A DNA stretch of 64,000 bases from Allacma fusca (Eukaryota > Arthropoda > Collembola > Symphypleona > Sminthuridae), in contig OX359247.1 in the NCBI GenBank assembly GCA_947179485.1, positions 29,240,801-29,304,800 on the forward strand. Reading direction: 5' to 3'. A model generated the notes under the pieces. The model was not told where the DNA came from. It did no database searches and saw only the letters and a list, made by a program, of their open reading frames with translations. Below, one piece after another: positions 49,745 to 63,500 of this stretch. The position numbers and the translations under genes are program-made. Positions within the stretch are counted from its first letter, which is position 1; each line of letters starts with the position of its first letter.

Positions 49745-52464
49745 CTATAAGAGCGAGCAACAGAACTATTAGAATTTATTTTTGGCACTGTAATTGGTTA
49801 TCCTCAATTAATGCAGAAACCATTCAATACCTGCAATTCAGTATTGAGAGGTCGTAATCATGTCTACTGCTTACTAATCAGTACTTATGTATATTAGCCC
49901 AAAGACTTAATTTCATTTCCTAAGTAGAACTTCCCAGAACCTCCCATCTCCAACACACTGATTGAAACATATATTATATATTGTCGTAACATGACTCAAA
50001 TAAATATAAAATTCTCCAACGGTTGTACAGTATTGTACATGCATGATTAAGTTTAAAAACATACAAGTATTATTTAGCACTAAAAAGTAGACACTTTATC
50101 CGTTTATCCTGACCAAAGCCTACGAGCAATACAAAATAGTTTCGCTTGGCCAAGCTTTTTATTTTTTTTACATAAAAGTCTCAAAACCTCAAATGAAATT
50201 ACAACGCTGTCAAGCTCCAAAGTTTACTAGCAACAGGCAAAATACAGCAGAACATTCTTTTGTCAGTGTAAAGCAGTAACACTTTCTCAGATAAGTGCCT
50301 ATATGAAAATTTGGCATAATAATATTTATTTAAGAGAAAAAGGGCTCAAACTGGCTACAAAATATTAATCCGTTCCGCACTACACACGTCTGCAGTAAAA
50401 AGCCTCACACATCACAAACTTCACCTTGCGTTGCCGGTGCGCATACCCCAAAAACTTTTAAATTCACATATTATAGAACTCCAACATAACGAAACATCCC
50501 AGAAAGTTAGGTTTGAGCATTTAAAACATGCCTTTAAAGATCAAGCCCAAAGCTTTCTACACACTACTGCTTTTACATGCTACTCGCACAGGTCAACTCA
50601 GGATCTGATATATTTTTATTTCCTACGAATCCTTCTGATTTGTTTAACTCAACTCTTTCAAGAAGAGTATGAATACGGAGAAATAGACTCAAGAATAATG
50701 GCTAAATGTCAGACCAATGATTGATCTTATCTGTTCCTTTTCAAGTACAGACGTTGTTACACCCAAAGCTAAAATCATCAGTTGAAAGATGCCTATCTTG
50801 CATCCTCTCCTTAGTATATATGTATTCATATAAAAGATGTGTAGATACATACGCCGTTTTTATACCACAAAAACGGAACAGAATAGGGTACTGATTTATT
50901 GAGTGTTTTTTATCCCTTAAGTTTAATTATTACAGTCAGAGCACAAAAACGAACCAACGTTTATGATGATTCATTCTACAAACAATTTATCTCATGACAA
51001 GCTGCTTTTAATTGTTCTGATTTTTTCATAGTACCTACGGTTCTGCACTATTGAGAACTTTAAATCAGTACGTAAGATACTCTAGTTCGCATGCTGATTT
51101 AAACAATTGTTAAGATCGACTGTATAAGAACATCAGCAAATACTTGAGTAAAAGTCAATACACCAACCTCAATCTGTATTTGACATTAGATGATTGGTCA
51201 AATTACATCATGCTTTTTTGGGGGATGAACAACCATTCAAGTTCACAACCATGTGTTTTATGCTCACAGACTATACGGTTTGGTAAGTAAGTTCTAAGTC
51301 TTAAATCTTAATTTGGGTATGGTATTTATTGATATGGAGCATGTGGCACGTCAAAATACTACCAAGGGCTGAAAATACAAACCACATATTTTATTATCTC
51401 TCACTTCAAGAACCCTTGTCATAATAAAATTCAAGACTTAATCATGACTAAAAGGTTTCCACCGGTATCCCATGAATTTTCCTATACTGTGGTAAGTTTA
51501 GATAGATACATGCGTGCCCTTACACACCATATTGGTTAAAATTACCGAAATATCCCTACATGGCTTACCGCGTTTATGTAAGTTGAAGAATGATAAATGT
51601 GCAATAAAGTTCCAGTCCTGTTTAGTGGATATACACAGACAAACTATAAAAAGAGGAGTAAAATAGACAATTCGCAATAAATGATGAGATGTATTCAAGG
51701 CACGACAGCACGAGCGAGTGATGAAACTGAAAGACCACCCGTTATGACTCAAGTGAGGCACAGCCGAAAGTTTTACCTGTGCAAGTACGCTGTCTGACTT
51801 ATTCTTTACTACGAGAGTATATATATATATATTCAAGTAATTATATATATAATATACAGATGTAAGTATGTAGATACAAGAGTCATCCCCACGATTACAA
51901 CTTTGTGCAAGATGCTCAAGCTTAAAATTTTAAAGCAATATGGAAAGATGCAAATGGTGTCGAAATTGTATACACTTACAGCAGGAGCAGAATGCAAGAG
52001 TTAGTGCACCTGAGTTGGTTTGGTGTAACTTATGTACTTGCACTGCACAGGAAACTAATAGTACTGATCGCATTAACTCCTGCATGGCAGAGCGTATAGC
52101 TCTCGGAGGATGTATTACTACTATTATTATGAGTCTCTGAAGAAATAGCTTGGTTTCAAAGTCGTTCCTGCATGCCCAAGTATTTTGCTCGTCAAAACTC
52201 CAAACGCATTAATAATAGTTTTCCTGGCTAGCCAACCAACTCTTTGAGTGAGACCTAGGAAGACGTTTTCATCATCATCACCATCTCACACACCAGGGTT
52301 GCATATCCTTCCTGGGCTTCATCTTTCCCTGTATTTCTCTCCACCTCACAAGAAACTTCAACTTCGCTGTATAATATTTATATCTAACAAAGGTGGTAAT
52401 AAATATTCAGAACATTATGACTTCTAATTACCTGTTAGTCATACTAAAATCCCTAGTAAGTAAG

Positions 52465-52493
52465 TGGTGATGTCGTATGGTACGACATCACCA
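52465..52493. repeat. perfect 13-bp inverted repeat with a 3-base loop
   Basis: GGTGATGTCGTA, loop TGG, then TACGACATCACC, extended by one T-A pair outside. It lies in the first intron of kinesin light chain. The pairing is exact, which is rare by chance in AT-rich sequence. Confidence 0.8.
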
Positions 52494-54380
52494 TGGTGAA
52501 GGTAAGTTTGTAACTTAACTACCAAATCATGGATATAAGTTTGGGTGTACCCCCAACCAGACAATAGTCTCATAATTCTGTAACTTAAATACTCAAAGCT
52601 GCTGTAGGCTAGAAACTCAGAATTAAAAGTAAGTAAACTTATCCAAGTTGTAATCCGAGGGAGGTAACAGGTGCACTTGGCCGTAAGAAAGAGCCATGAA
52701 ATTGGTGAAACGGTAGATCGAAACTAAATATCTTCTGTAGTATAATATCCATGGATAAGTTTACTTTACGAGCAAAGCAGAGCATTACCTTTATTAAGAC
52801 CTGCTTATGATCCAAGGGCATTGGCAAAGACACATGAGCTGCTGCCTAAAGCCAATAACAATAACAGCACGCTAATGTAAAATACAAACTGAAGCCTACT
52901 CATGAAACCACTGCTAATCACAAGATAATTAATATCCAACCCCCAGGACTGTAAGTTGCATTGTATAATGACTTTCCTTCCAAAAGACGATACAGTTATC
53001 AGGAATTTTCAGATGAATAATCACCATCCTTATCATCTGTTAGTCCCACAAGAAAGACTAGAGAGTCTTCAACATAAAATTTCTTGTTTGATTCTGATTC
53101 TAATGGAAATTGGCGATAAGTGTGGATAATAACATGAGGCTTAGGTGTAATTTACTCCTCGAGTACTGGTTCCTCCAAGTCTACTCGTGAGGATAAACAA
53201 AAAGAGGCATTAATCAGCCTATTCATACTGCGAATAAATTATGTGGGTAAACTGGTAGCGAAAGGGCGGAAGATATGAGCAATAATAATAACAACGTAGC
53301 CACGTGAAATTTAATTTCTAATAACAACATATGTACCTATGAACTATTGGACATTTCAACTTGTGAACTTTTAACTCTTTTCATGCAATTAACTAGGATG
53401 TTGCATGTTTAAGTAATCTCCAAGGATTACAGCTTTCTAATTCAAGGCTAACACATAAAACTGAACATGGGAAATTAGTATTACTTAACTTTAACCACAT
53501 ACATCACCACACCAGGCATGCAGTTAGCATTGTGAGGACTGATTTGTTTGTACTAAATAAATACAACCATTCCTTGCACTCGTTGACTCAAAACTCACAA
53601 TCAGCCCAAGTGGTCCAAGTTTACTCTTTTTACACCCAAAAACCCCAGAAATAGCATTTTGAGAACTCAGGGAACTGGAACATATTAATAGTTCGTTCAA
53701 CATAGAGCGATTCCATTTGCTCATGTACTTCCAATCCATATAAACAAGACTTCCTACTGCACAATCTATACTCACAACATGGATGGCATGTACAAATTAT
53801 AACTAAACTAGAATGATAAAACGCCATAATAAATAAATCGGGACCATGCATAATAGATTGCTTGTGCGAATAAAACTCTAGAGTATAACTAGAACATTTC
53901 GTGATTCTCATGTCTGCCGGACTTAAAACAAAATCCTATTATCGATCCACTTCCGAGGTTAAATGCAAGTAAGACTAATCTCCGGAACCACAGTGGTATA
54001 TATATTGACGTGCTCTTTCGGGGAGCATGACCCGTGCCAAAGGAGGTGAGTCCTGAACAAATGGTATTTACATTGGAATAGATTTCCCCACTTCAAATAC
54101 ATAAATATATACATACATGTACACAAACATACACATGAACAAATGGGAAAAATGCATTGGCTTTATCATTACTGTTAACACAATTCCAGACTAGAACAAA
54201 CACCATATATATATATAATTTGACTAGGGAGTGCTTCGTCCTTACCCCTTTTGCTCCTTATCAACAAGGTGACATTGACGATTTGAGCTCCGAATGGCCA
54301 AGAACAACTCCGATTTGAAATATTTATCAGGCTAAGAATTCCCAGTCATCAGTGAAAGCATTTCCAAACAGCTTGAATAG

Positions 54381-54408
54381 TATATATATATATATATATA
54401 TATATATA
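54381..54408. repeat. (TA)14 microsatellite
   Basis: Fourteen uninterrupted TA units lie in the first intron of kinesin light chain. Confidence 0.97.
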
Positions 54409-55439
54409 GCAGTACTAATTAGTTTATGTTCCGAACACTCAATTTTATACAGATCGGCAAACTACTCTTCCTCTCCTTTCAGTCTCACTCAGACTTGTCT
54501 CAAAAATAAAAATGTCAGCAACAACAGTAACTACCGAAGGATCTAATTAGTTTAAAATGTTTTTTTTTACAAATATGAACTCAAACAATCGGTACAGGAG
54601 ATGAAGGAACTAGTTCCCCGTATATAATGAACACAATTTGTTTCCTTCCAAAATATGATTCAACTCTACAGTTTTCTTCCTCATTCATCCACCTGTCAAT
54701 CACATACAAGGATTAAAAGATTCTTTTTTCAAAGGTAGTTCCTATTTTTATAACGGCGTTGTCGTTCGTGAAGAAGTAAGTAAGAGGTCCTATTTTTCCA
54801 CAATTACAAAGGACGTGGAATATGGAAGCCCAGGATAAGAAAGTGGCCAGCCGAAGATCACTTGAAATATAAAACTAGAGCACGCATTGACACTTCCAAT
54901 CCCAACAATCAACTCAAATATGATCAATTTCTTCTCTCCAGCTAGATACTTTCGAAATTTGTCTCAGATGATGAGTAAACTATAACAATTTGAGTACATA
55001 TAAGTCCTGAATTGAAGGTGACTGGACGATTGCGGTGATGACGACTTGACGAGTAGGAAGTTGGTCTTGTGTGTCTGGTTTAATGCCGTGTAGACTCAGA
55101 AAGAGAGGAAATCCTTTGACGAACACACTCTTGTTCATGAAATAGTCAAATCCGACTGGGAGGAATTAAAGGGAGAAATTTATCGGCTTCCTCCACGGAC
55201 AGAAACAACTCTCTCTCTCTCTCAAATAAAAATCAAAAAATGTGCACACACTCAAAGTAATTAAAATAACTGAGTTTGAAATTGATGTGGACGAAGAATA
55301 GAGACTCCGACCGCTATACTTACTATATAATCCTTCACTCCAAACAACTCGACGGCATCTGATCCCCTCAGCTCAACTCCTCTATTACGTAAATATTCAC
55401 TTTGATGAGCACTCATTATATGACGATGACTTTTGCTCA

Positions 55440-56558
55440 TGTTTGAGGTGTGCCCCCGAGTCTAAAAGGACATCTAGACACTACTCTCCGCCATTTTGCG
55501 ACTGCGAACTCCTTCCCGCAAAAAATAACCTACCTTTGGGAAATCCAATAGTCATCTTTTAAATCACTAATTACTCGGTTATTTCCCTCAAAAATCCAAT
55601 CATCCGAAAGGACAGAGGTAGTCAGATTTAAATGAATTCCAACATTCCTCATTACAAATTTCTAAATTCAAAATTACATCAATTGAATAGATGTTAAACC
55701 CCGATATATTTTGGGAAGTTGTATATAGAGTAATCTGGAAATCAAGAGATCACAAATTGAAGTTTATTTGGATACCGCAAGATGTCAGGGACATGAAAGG
55801 GATTTGGGGGATTCGGACGTCATTAATATCAAAGCCATTGGGAAGGATGGAAGAGAAACGTAATTAATTTGGAGGTAGATTTTAAAAATAATGTTTTGGG
55901 GACAAAATATATTAATAAGTATTAGCAAAATTGAAAAAACACGGAATAATCAGTGAGTAAAATTGTATGGAAATTTTGATGCTGACATTTGTTACTTTTG
56001 GAATAATTATTGAAGAGTGTCTTTGGTGCTTGAGTAATTTGACGGTTTGTTGGGCGAGTTTTTGAATTTGAGTAAGTACGTACTCTCAATAACGTAATTT
56101 ATATTTATAACGTAAATGACCCTCTGGAGTTGAAATTTTATAATATTGAAATTTCTGAAAGGTTCCATGTGTGGAGGTGTGTGACGTGACTATAGTAAGT
56201 TCAGAATTTACTTTATGATTTTTAATATTAGTGTGTTAAAACGTGTTTATTTTTTTGATGATGTGTCATGTGATAATTATGAATTGACTTTGTAAACATT
56301 TATTCAACAGTAGGATTTGTGATAACAGGATTTCAATACTCAAACGTTCGAGTTGGGGGCAGGAACAGGAAACAAGTCAAGGAGTGAGTTGGATTTTATT
56401 ATTGCCATTATTTATTTGTTTTGTAGTACTGCAAGAGTGTGATTTTGAAGTAGGGATATTGTGTATGATTCGGGGGATTCATGTCATTTTGTTTTGTATT
56501 TTGGTTTTTAGGAAAAAACTGGACAGTGATTGTATATTGCATAGTGAAAGGAGACAAA
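55440..56558. promoter_or_regulatory. shared upstream region of kinesin light chain (-) and CRIPT (+)
   Basis: The two genes point away from each other here. Around 55480-55520 the - strand reads GCGGGAAGG followed by CGCAGTCGCAAAATGGCGGAG, a relatively GC-rich block of the kind found at housekeeping-gene starts and the best candidate for the untranslated first exon of kinesin light chain. The CRIPT start codon lies about 1.05 kb to the right. No TATA box can be assigned with confidence in this AT-rich sequence. A shared promoter is inference. Confidence 0.45.
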
Positions 56559-56977
56559 ATGGTGTGTGATAAATGCGAGAAGAAATTAAGTAAAGTAGCA
56601 GCTCCTGAGCCATGGAAGAGCGGGCCTAAAAGTTCGTCAGAATCCAGTGGACGAAAAGTATGTTAGGTTTTGAGTTAGTTTATTGTTGATGTGGATGCTA
56701 TTTATATTAGTTTGCAAAGTGTTTCCGGGATTTTAATAAAATGCGCGGGGTGATTATTGTTTCTTTTTTTCAGATTGGAGAGAATAAGTTGTTAACTTCA
56801 AAGAAATCACGGTTCAATCCGTATACTTCTAAATTTGAGCAGTGCCGAATCTGCAAGCAGAAAGTGCACCAGGCAGGATCCCATTATTGTCAAGCTTGTG
56901 CGTATAAAGTTGGAATATGTGCTATGTGTGGGAAGAAACTGATCGAGACGAAAAATTACAAACAAAGTACTGTTTAG
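56559..56977 (+). CDS. CRIPT: CRIPT, cysteine-rich PDZ-binding protein, two exons, 100 residues
   Basis: Exon 1 is 56559-56657 (33 codons) and exon 2 is 56774-56977 (67 codons and stop), joined across a 116-bp intron with GTATGT and a tttcag acceptor. The product has 100 residues, close to the 101 of the human protein. M-V-C-D-K-C-E-K-K-L opens the protein. Four CxxC pairs (C3/C6, C57/C60, C72/C75, C82/C85) form the zinc-binding fold. The last residues, Y-K-Q-S-T-V, keep the C-terminal PDZ ligand (S/T-x-V). The protein binds the third PDZ domain of PSD-95-type scaffolds and tubulin, and in vertebrates it is also linked to the minor spliceosome. The start is the only ATG in frame with the family N-terminus. 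Confidence 0.97.
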
Positions 56978-57376
56978 GAATTGTGGGTGTGATTGAAGTG
57001 TAAGTAATAGTAAAGTACAACAAAAACAAATTTTTATTACAAACTGTGTGGAGTTGAGCTTGTTTTTGAGTATTCAGCAAATGTTTTGTTGGGTGTTTTC
57101 AAGAGATGACGTTGAGAGATTTTTGAGATATTTCGGAATGCTGTTACGACGTTATCAGAATGAATTCGATATTTGCAATCTAGTTACACGATGATGTTGA
57201 GTGATAAGAATATGGCTATTGTATGCAAAGAAAAAGTTGCTTGAATGTGAAGTGTTTTGTGGCTAATGTTTATAAGAATTATGATACACATATTTTGTAC
57301 TGGATGAACGTAATGAATGTAAAGTTGTACTTACTCGAAGTTTTCAGTGTCAGTCATAGAGTGAAATCTGTGACTC

Positions 57377-57382
57377 AATAAA
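57377..57382 (+). other. candidate polyadenylation signal of CRIPT (AATAAA)
   Basis: AATAAA occurs 400 bp after the CRIPT stop, with a second A-rich AATAAA cluster at 57397-57408. GT-rich sequence stands before it rather than after it, so the exact cleavage point is uncertain. Confidence 0.5.
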
Positions 57383-57419
57383 GTAAAAAGTTTAAGAAAT
57401 AAAATAAATTTTATTTATT

Positions 57420-60400
57420 TGCACTCACAAACAGTATCGCACATTCAAAACAGATTGGCATTATTTATAATTTCTCTAAGATAATCTCTCATTACTCTTT
57501 GTTAAATAGCTTTTCCAGGTATTATGCTATATTTATTGTGCCCTTCATGATAATGACCTGTGGACCAACCTCATTATTTTTTTGTCCTTCAGCTTCTGTT
57601 TACTCGCTGGTTAATACACCGTTAGTTACATTTTAATTCCTACATTCTCTATGTGTGTATAGTTTAGACAAATTTAACTTATCTCACACTTTAATACACA
57701 ACTGTTATTATTAACCGCTGTTCTTTAAGCCAGGTAATTGGAATGCTTATGAATAGATATTAGAATCTGAGTACGCCTTTTTCCAGTGCTCCGACAATTT
57801 ATCCCGTCTGTTTTCTGTTCTATGCTGATTGGGAGAAATTATAAGTTTTTTTGCATGAGCGTACCTATACCTAAGTATAAATATACATAGAAGAAGAAAT
57901 CTCAACATGCATACCGTTCTACAGTTATACAAGTACAATATTTAATTATTATTTTTTAACACTGTTACTGTAAGTCAGTATTTTTAAATACTCCTGCCGT
58001 CTCTTCATTCAGTATGGTTGTCCATACTCTTAAGTATTACATCCGTATTTCTTACTAAAACACAAACTTTATAAGAGCTTCGAATATTATTGTCCAGTTT
58101 TTCTAACCGATTTAAATGATTTAGTATTGGAATAAGTTTCATCAGTTATTACATTTTATCGCGAGTTTTCCGTAGTTTTGCTAAATAGATACACAAATGG
58201 CACAATTTTTAGTCACACATATTAATAGAGTCGTCCATAAGCCAAGCAACATACCATGAAGCATATAAACATGAGACGATCAGAAATTTTATTTGAAACA
58301 ATGGAGTACATGTAGTTACTTATATTTACATTTTAAAATAAACAACGTTATCCTGTGCATAGCTCTGTATTAATGGAACGAAATTTGTATAGCTGAATTT
58401 AGTCAATTTTGTTTATGAAGACCCAATTCATGAAATTATATTTCTCGGTATTACTTACACCATCTTAAACAGTCTTTTTATTTTCTATAAATAAACTTAT
58501 TATTTAAGTAAATACTTGTGAAACGGGAAATCATAGTATATGATTGTATAAGCCAAGCTACATATATGTACATATGTATGTGTGTTTACAGTGGGAGGGA
58601 AATGATTGCCAGGTGAATCATATTAGGAGCGGGGTTACATAATAAATGCAATTTTAATAAAGCAGACAAAATCTTCATCCTTATTATGCTTCTACTAATT
58701 ATATACATGTTTAAGTAGGTCCTACAAACGCAAAAAAAAGTATTTTTATGTACAAATAAAATCTAAAAATTTACATTACAACTACAACAAAAATCTTTAT
58801 TCACAATATACATTTAAGTACATATTGATTATATATACTTTTGCTGCTAGTTATTGCCATTTTACCCAGCCAATAAAGTATGTAAGTATTTTCAAAAATC
58901 AAAACTCGCCAAAATTTTGATATATCTATACAACATACTACATATTGCAGCACTGCCCAGCGCTTTGGAAAATATTTCTTACAATTTACCAGTCATTTAC
59001 TTGAACTGTTTGTAAGTATGTTAACTTCAATATCTACCTAATATATACATTGTGATTATATTTTTATATTTACTCAAAAATATTATTTCTACTCTAGTTT
59101 AAAGTTGGAGATTCAGATTCATTCAAAAAATCAAAGATATCGCCATAAGGAAGTACATAAACTCCTAATAGCTAAACTGACTTTCTGTGAATGCTGTAGA
59201 AGTTAGTACATTTTTGCATGTATGTTAGTTTAGAAAAAGGTAAAAATTTCTAGGTATTATTGTTCTTAATTTTTCGAATTAGTGTTATCTACTTACTACC
59301 GTTGCAAGATACGTAACAACTTGATACACATTTAGGCACAACCCGGAAAGGTTCTGTAAGTATAGTATGCATTTATTGCTGAATTTTTATTAAATCAGAT
59401 GCGACGTACTCTGAGTAGATAATATTCAAATGAAGCTGTTGAAGGGAAACTAGCAGTTAGCTCATCAATATTTAGCTATATATTAACGTGACTAAATTTC
59501 TTTATGATTGCCTAAGTATCTACTTAAATATTAGTATTCTACAAAAAATACATTTCGGACGGAAATTCACTGGGTATATGTTCCCACCAACAACGGCAAC
59601 TGTATAAGCCAAGCTCCAGTAATGAAGCATTTTGTTAACAGCAGGACATTGACTCTGGAACTAATTAAATTATCATGTAAAACTAACATAAGACCTGTAC
59701 ATTTTTAAAAACTAAACTGTCACTGAAAATTTTTAACAAAAAATTGAGTTACAGACTACCCCATCTTTTAAGTTCACAAAGGTATGTCAAGCACAACAGT
59801 GTATTACAGAAGGTGTTTGTTTTAAAGTGTGCATATAACGGTTTGCATCCAGACTCACATAAAGATTTTAATGGATCTTCAAAATGGATAATTATATGTA
59901 GTAGTATTAGTTATTTTTTAACAATCAACGATATGAAGTTTTTAATGCTATCTATACAGAACTACTTGGCCTTAATAATTTATTGCTACACAAGTGTGCA
60001 ACGTCACACAATGAACTCTCACAGCAAAAACCATATTGATAGTATACATAATATATTTATATATACAAGATCACGCAACTTTGAGGGTCAACAAAATATA
60101 TGTAGGTGTTTAATATTCTTGCCGTTCCAGTTCTTAGCACACAGGACGTATTACAGTTAATTTATGACATGTATCTACTAAACTAACCCTGGACTCTAAT
60201 CAGCGATGAAGACAACAAACCCCCAGTTTTGAAAACTATCTTTCTACTTACCACAATAAACAAGCAAATAACTCCTCGGTGTTCAAAATCTTTAGCACTA
60301 TATAGAATGACAAAGTTGCAGGTAGTCAAAAATATAGCCACAACTCTGCTATAATTATATACTTTTGAGTGAAAGCACGGTGAAAGTTACTACTCCAGCA

Positions 60401-60518
60401 ATTCACGCATCTATTTATAGTTTACATAAGAATATACAACAAGGAAGGACAGAATGAGCAAGGGATAGCCACTAGCCTCAATGGCCACTATGAAGATTGT
60501 TGAAGGATAATTTATAGA
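57420..60518. other. convergent region between CRIPT and the AHNAK-like gene, no ORF supported
   Basis: This is 3.1 kb of AT-rich sequence with no coding motif. The 138-codon + strand frame at 59744-60160 matches nothing. On the - strand it follows the AHNAK-like stop codon and probably holds its 3' untranslated region; AATAAA words on that strand occur at 59979-59984 and at 57409-57418. An 11-base word ATAAGCCAAGC occurs three times (58237, 58548 and 59604). Confidence 0.45.
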
Positions 60519-63500
60519 TTATTTCTTAAGGGTTTCCAGTTTTGGTAGACTATGATCATCTTTGTTCCTATCTTCGGCTGAGGCTGCGTCCAAGGTAATC
60601 TTAGATACAATGACTTGATTAGGGGAACTACTGTCCACGATGGAAATAGTTTGTCCCCCTACGGGGTCCTGGCCTAGCACAATCTGTGTGACCGTCTTCT
60701 GTGGTAGAGTCATAGTTGTGGAGTACACCGTCGTAGTCATTGATTCATCCTGCATTATAGGTGAACTAGTGACTCGGAGCTCGGAAGTTTCATACTCAGT
60801 TTCCATTTTGAATGTTGTCGGGGACAACGCACCATTTCGAGAGTAAGAAATATCTTCATCGTCATTGCTCGAGGGGTCTGTGGAAGATTGGGAGTGGGTG
60901 TCTTTGTGATCAACATATACCCAATTATCGTAGCTTTTAGGTTCGCTTTCTCTTAAGGCCATCATTGCAGCTTGTTTCGCTAGAAAGTCCGAATGAGACA
61001 TCATAATGCCATCTAATTCGGTAGAAGTTATTTCGATCGTTTGGTTATTTAATTGAATCTGTGTAGATTGAGGCGTTCGGCTCGATTCGTTGAACAGAGG
61101 TGGTCGAGTATCACTTCGGATAGTGGGGGAGGTTCCTGCTGAAGAGCCAGTGGAATCTGAAGAAGAGGAATCTTTTCTCAAGGGAGCATTGACTGGACTG
61201 ATTTTAATGTCGTGAGCATCAGCAACTGTCTGCATAAGGCGAGTTTTACTATCAACTCGCAACAGCCTTTTGTTAGCTTCTGCGGAAACCTCATCATCAG
61301 GCTTCATACGGAATCCCAGTGCTTGGTCTCCATAAGATGCATCAGTGCCCTTCACATTCATCACTGTGACATTGCTGGTTTGTTGGGTAGTTGTTACACG
61401 TACAATAGAACTTTCTCCTTGTGACACTTCAATGCGTTTATCGGGTATTGTGACTTGAACATTTGAGCCCTGATGTGTGACACTTCGGGTTGGCTCCGTG
61501 TCAACTGTGTAAGTTATCACACTAACCCCTCCGGACTGTCGGGTTTGTGCAGCAGATAAAATCTCTTCTACAGCTTCTTGAGCAACTTTCTCAACTTCTC
61601 CTTGATCTAGAACGCTACTTCCCGAAGTGGAAATTGTCACTTGGGATGCTTTCCCCTCGTATCCTGGAGCATCCATTTGATGTACAATGCTACCCATCAT
61701 GTCCAAAGTCTCTTGCATCATCTTCTGAATGTCACTGGAACGTTGGTGAGCATCAATAGACACATTTTCCGTAACAATTGTTACACTTTCTCTGGGTGAC
61801 ACGTGAATAACGGATGTTGGCGAAGCTTTAAGAGTCTCGACTGAAGAACTAGATGGCGTGAGGGAGTGCAATGAATCTCTGGTTTTGTAATGAGGTATTG
61901 CGGCGCTGCTGGCGTCATACATCACACTCAAGTCCTCGAAAGGGGGCAGGACGGGAATGTTACTGGCATTGGGGGATGTAGCGCCATCTGTTGCAATGTC
62001 AACGGAAACTGTTCTTTCCAGGGGTTGACCATTGGACTTGATATGAAGACGACTTAAATCTCCAACGGAAACTGACCTTCTCCCATTCTCTGAAGTATCT
62101 GCGATATCATCTGGGACGTCTTCGTCTCTTGGAGAATTAATTACTTCGATGGATGTTACTTTTGGTGGAATAGGGGCTTTCCTTTTAATGGATCTTTTCG
62201 GCTTCCTAGATTTATCTTTGGTATCATCACCATCGGTGTCAGAACTTGAGCTGCTACTGCTCGAAGCTCTCTTGTCCTTCTTGGTCTTCTTCTGCTGTTT
62301 TGCATCAGCTGGCTCCGGTTCTTTTGACTTGGATCTCCTTGGAGCTACTTGGGGTTTAGATTTTACAGTCAGTTGTTGGTTTCCTGGTGCAGTAACAATG
62401 GATTCTATCTCCTCCATCCATTCAGCATCAACTTGAGGGAAACGAATGACTGGTTTTTCTTCATCCTTTGGACTTTTCTTACTACTGTCGACAATCTTGA
62501 CCAATGAACTTGCTTCGGGGAGTTTTACATCAGCTTTCACGTTTACACGTGAGTCCAGACTATCCTCGGCTTCACTTTCGTCAGAAGACGAGGAAGCTAA
62601 ATCTTCTTTACTGGCAGAGGAAATTGAATTTTTCTTCTTAATTTTATCTTTCTTCACTTTTGCTTTCTTCTCGGCTTTAATTTTGAGCTTCTCTTCTTTC
62701 TCTTTTGATTTTTCTTCCTTCTCTTTTGATTTCTCTTCTTTAGTTTTCTTTACTTTCTTTCCTTCTTTCACTTTCTTCCCCTTGTCATCACCTTCTTCAT
62801 CGTCACTACTGGAGGAGCTGTCCTGGAACTTGTGAGTCACTTTGTCCTTGAAATCTCTCAGACTCTGCATAAATCCTGCTTTATGTTCTTTTCCGTCATC
62901 TTTTTTAACAGAAACTGATCCACCTGCTAAATCAACATCAGGAGCATCTATTTCCAATTCCCCAGCTAACCCAGCTTGAACTGACGGTTCAGGCGATTTA
63001 GCATTTTTGCTTTTAATTTTAGGCATTTTGACTTTTCCTCCTTTGATATCTACACTTGGTAAGGAAACATCTCCAGAAATACTTGCATCTGCAGACGGAA
63101 CCTGACCAACAATAGAACCCTTGGGAATACTTCCGGCTACTTGTAATTCACCAGCTACTTCGGGCAGATTTGTGGATAATTCGGATGACCTCCCGTCTAA
63201 TTTAACAGAAGGTAATTGACCAGCATTAACTTTTACCTTTCCACTGCTAATGCTTGTAGATAACTCTGGCTGACTGATAGATACTCCAGAAAGATCAGCA
63301 TCTAAGGTTGGCATTGAAGGTGTTTGGAATGATACTGTTGGAGCGTTTGTCTTCAAGGAAACGTCAGGAATGCTTCCAGGTATTTGAGGAGATTTTACAT
63401 GAGCGCGGAATTTCATTGGGCTCTTCACTCCTGACATGGCAATGTTTGGAAGCTCTTCAGTAGGAATGTCCATGCTGGGAGCATCGAATGTTACATCTGG

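Larger units (their letters stand above)
49745..55480 (-). other. large first intron of kinesin light chain
   Basis: The acceptor TTATAG (- strand) at 49745-49750 follows a pyrimidine-rich tract, so the first coding exon is preceded by an intron and an untranslated exon. No other coding exon was found in this stretch. It holds a 28-bp TA run (54381-54408), shorter TA runs near 51822 and 54205, a CT run near 55208 and a perfect hairpin at 52465-52493. Confidence 0.6.

Noticed and set aside
54352..54546. Frame encoding alternating I and Y residues
   Set aside because: Translation of the (TA)14 microsatellite.
59744..60160. 138-codon open frame downstream of the AHNAK-like stop
   Set aside because: No recognisable motif or domain; lies in probable 3' UTR of the opposite strand.
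62149..62835. + strand frames rich in F, S and L opposite the AHNAK-like gene
   Set aside because: They are antisense shadows of the serine- and lysine-rich coding blocks.
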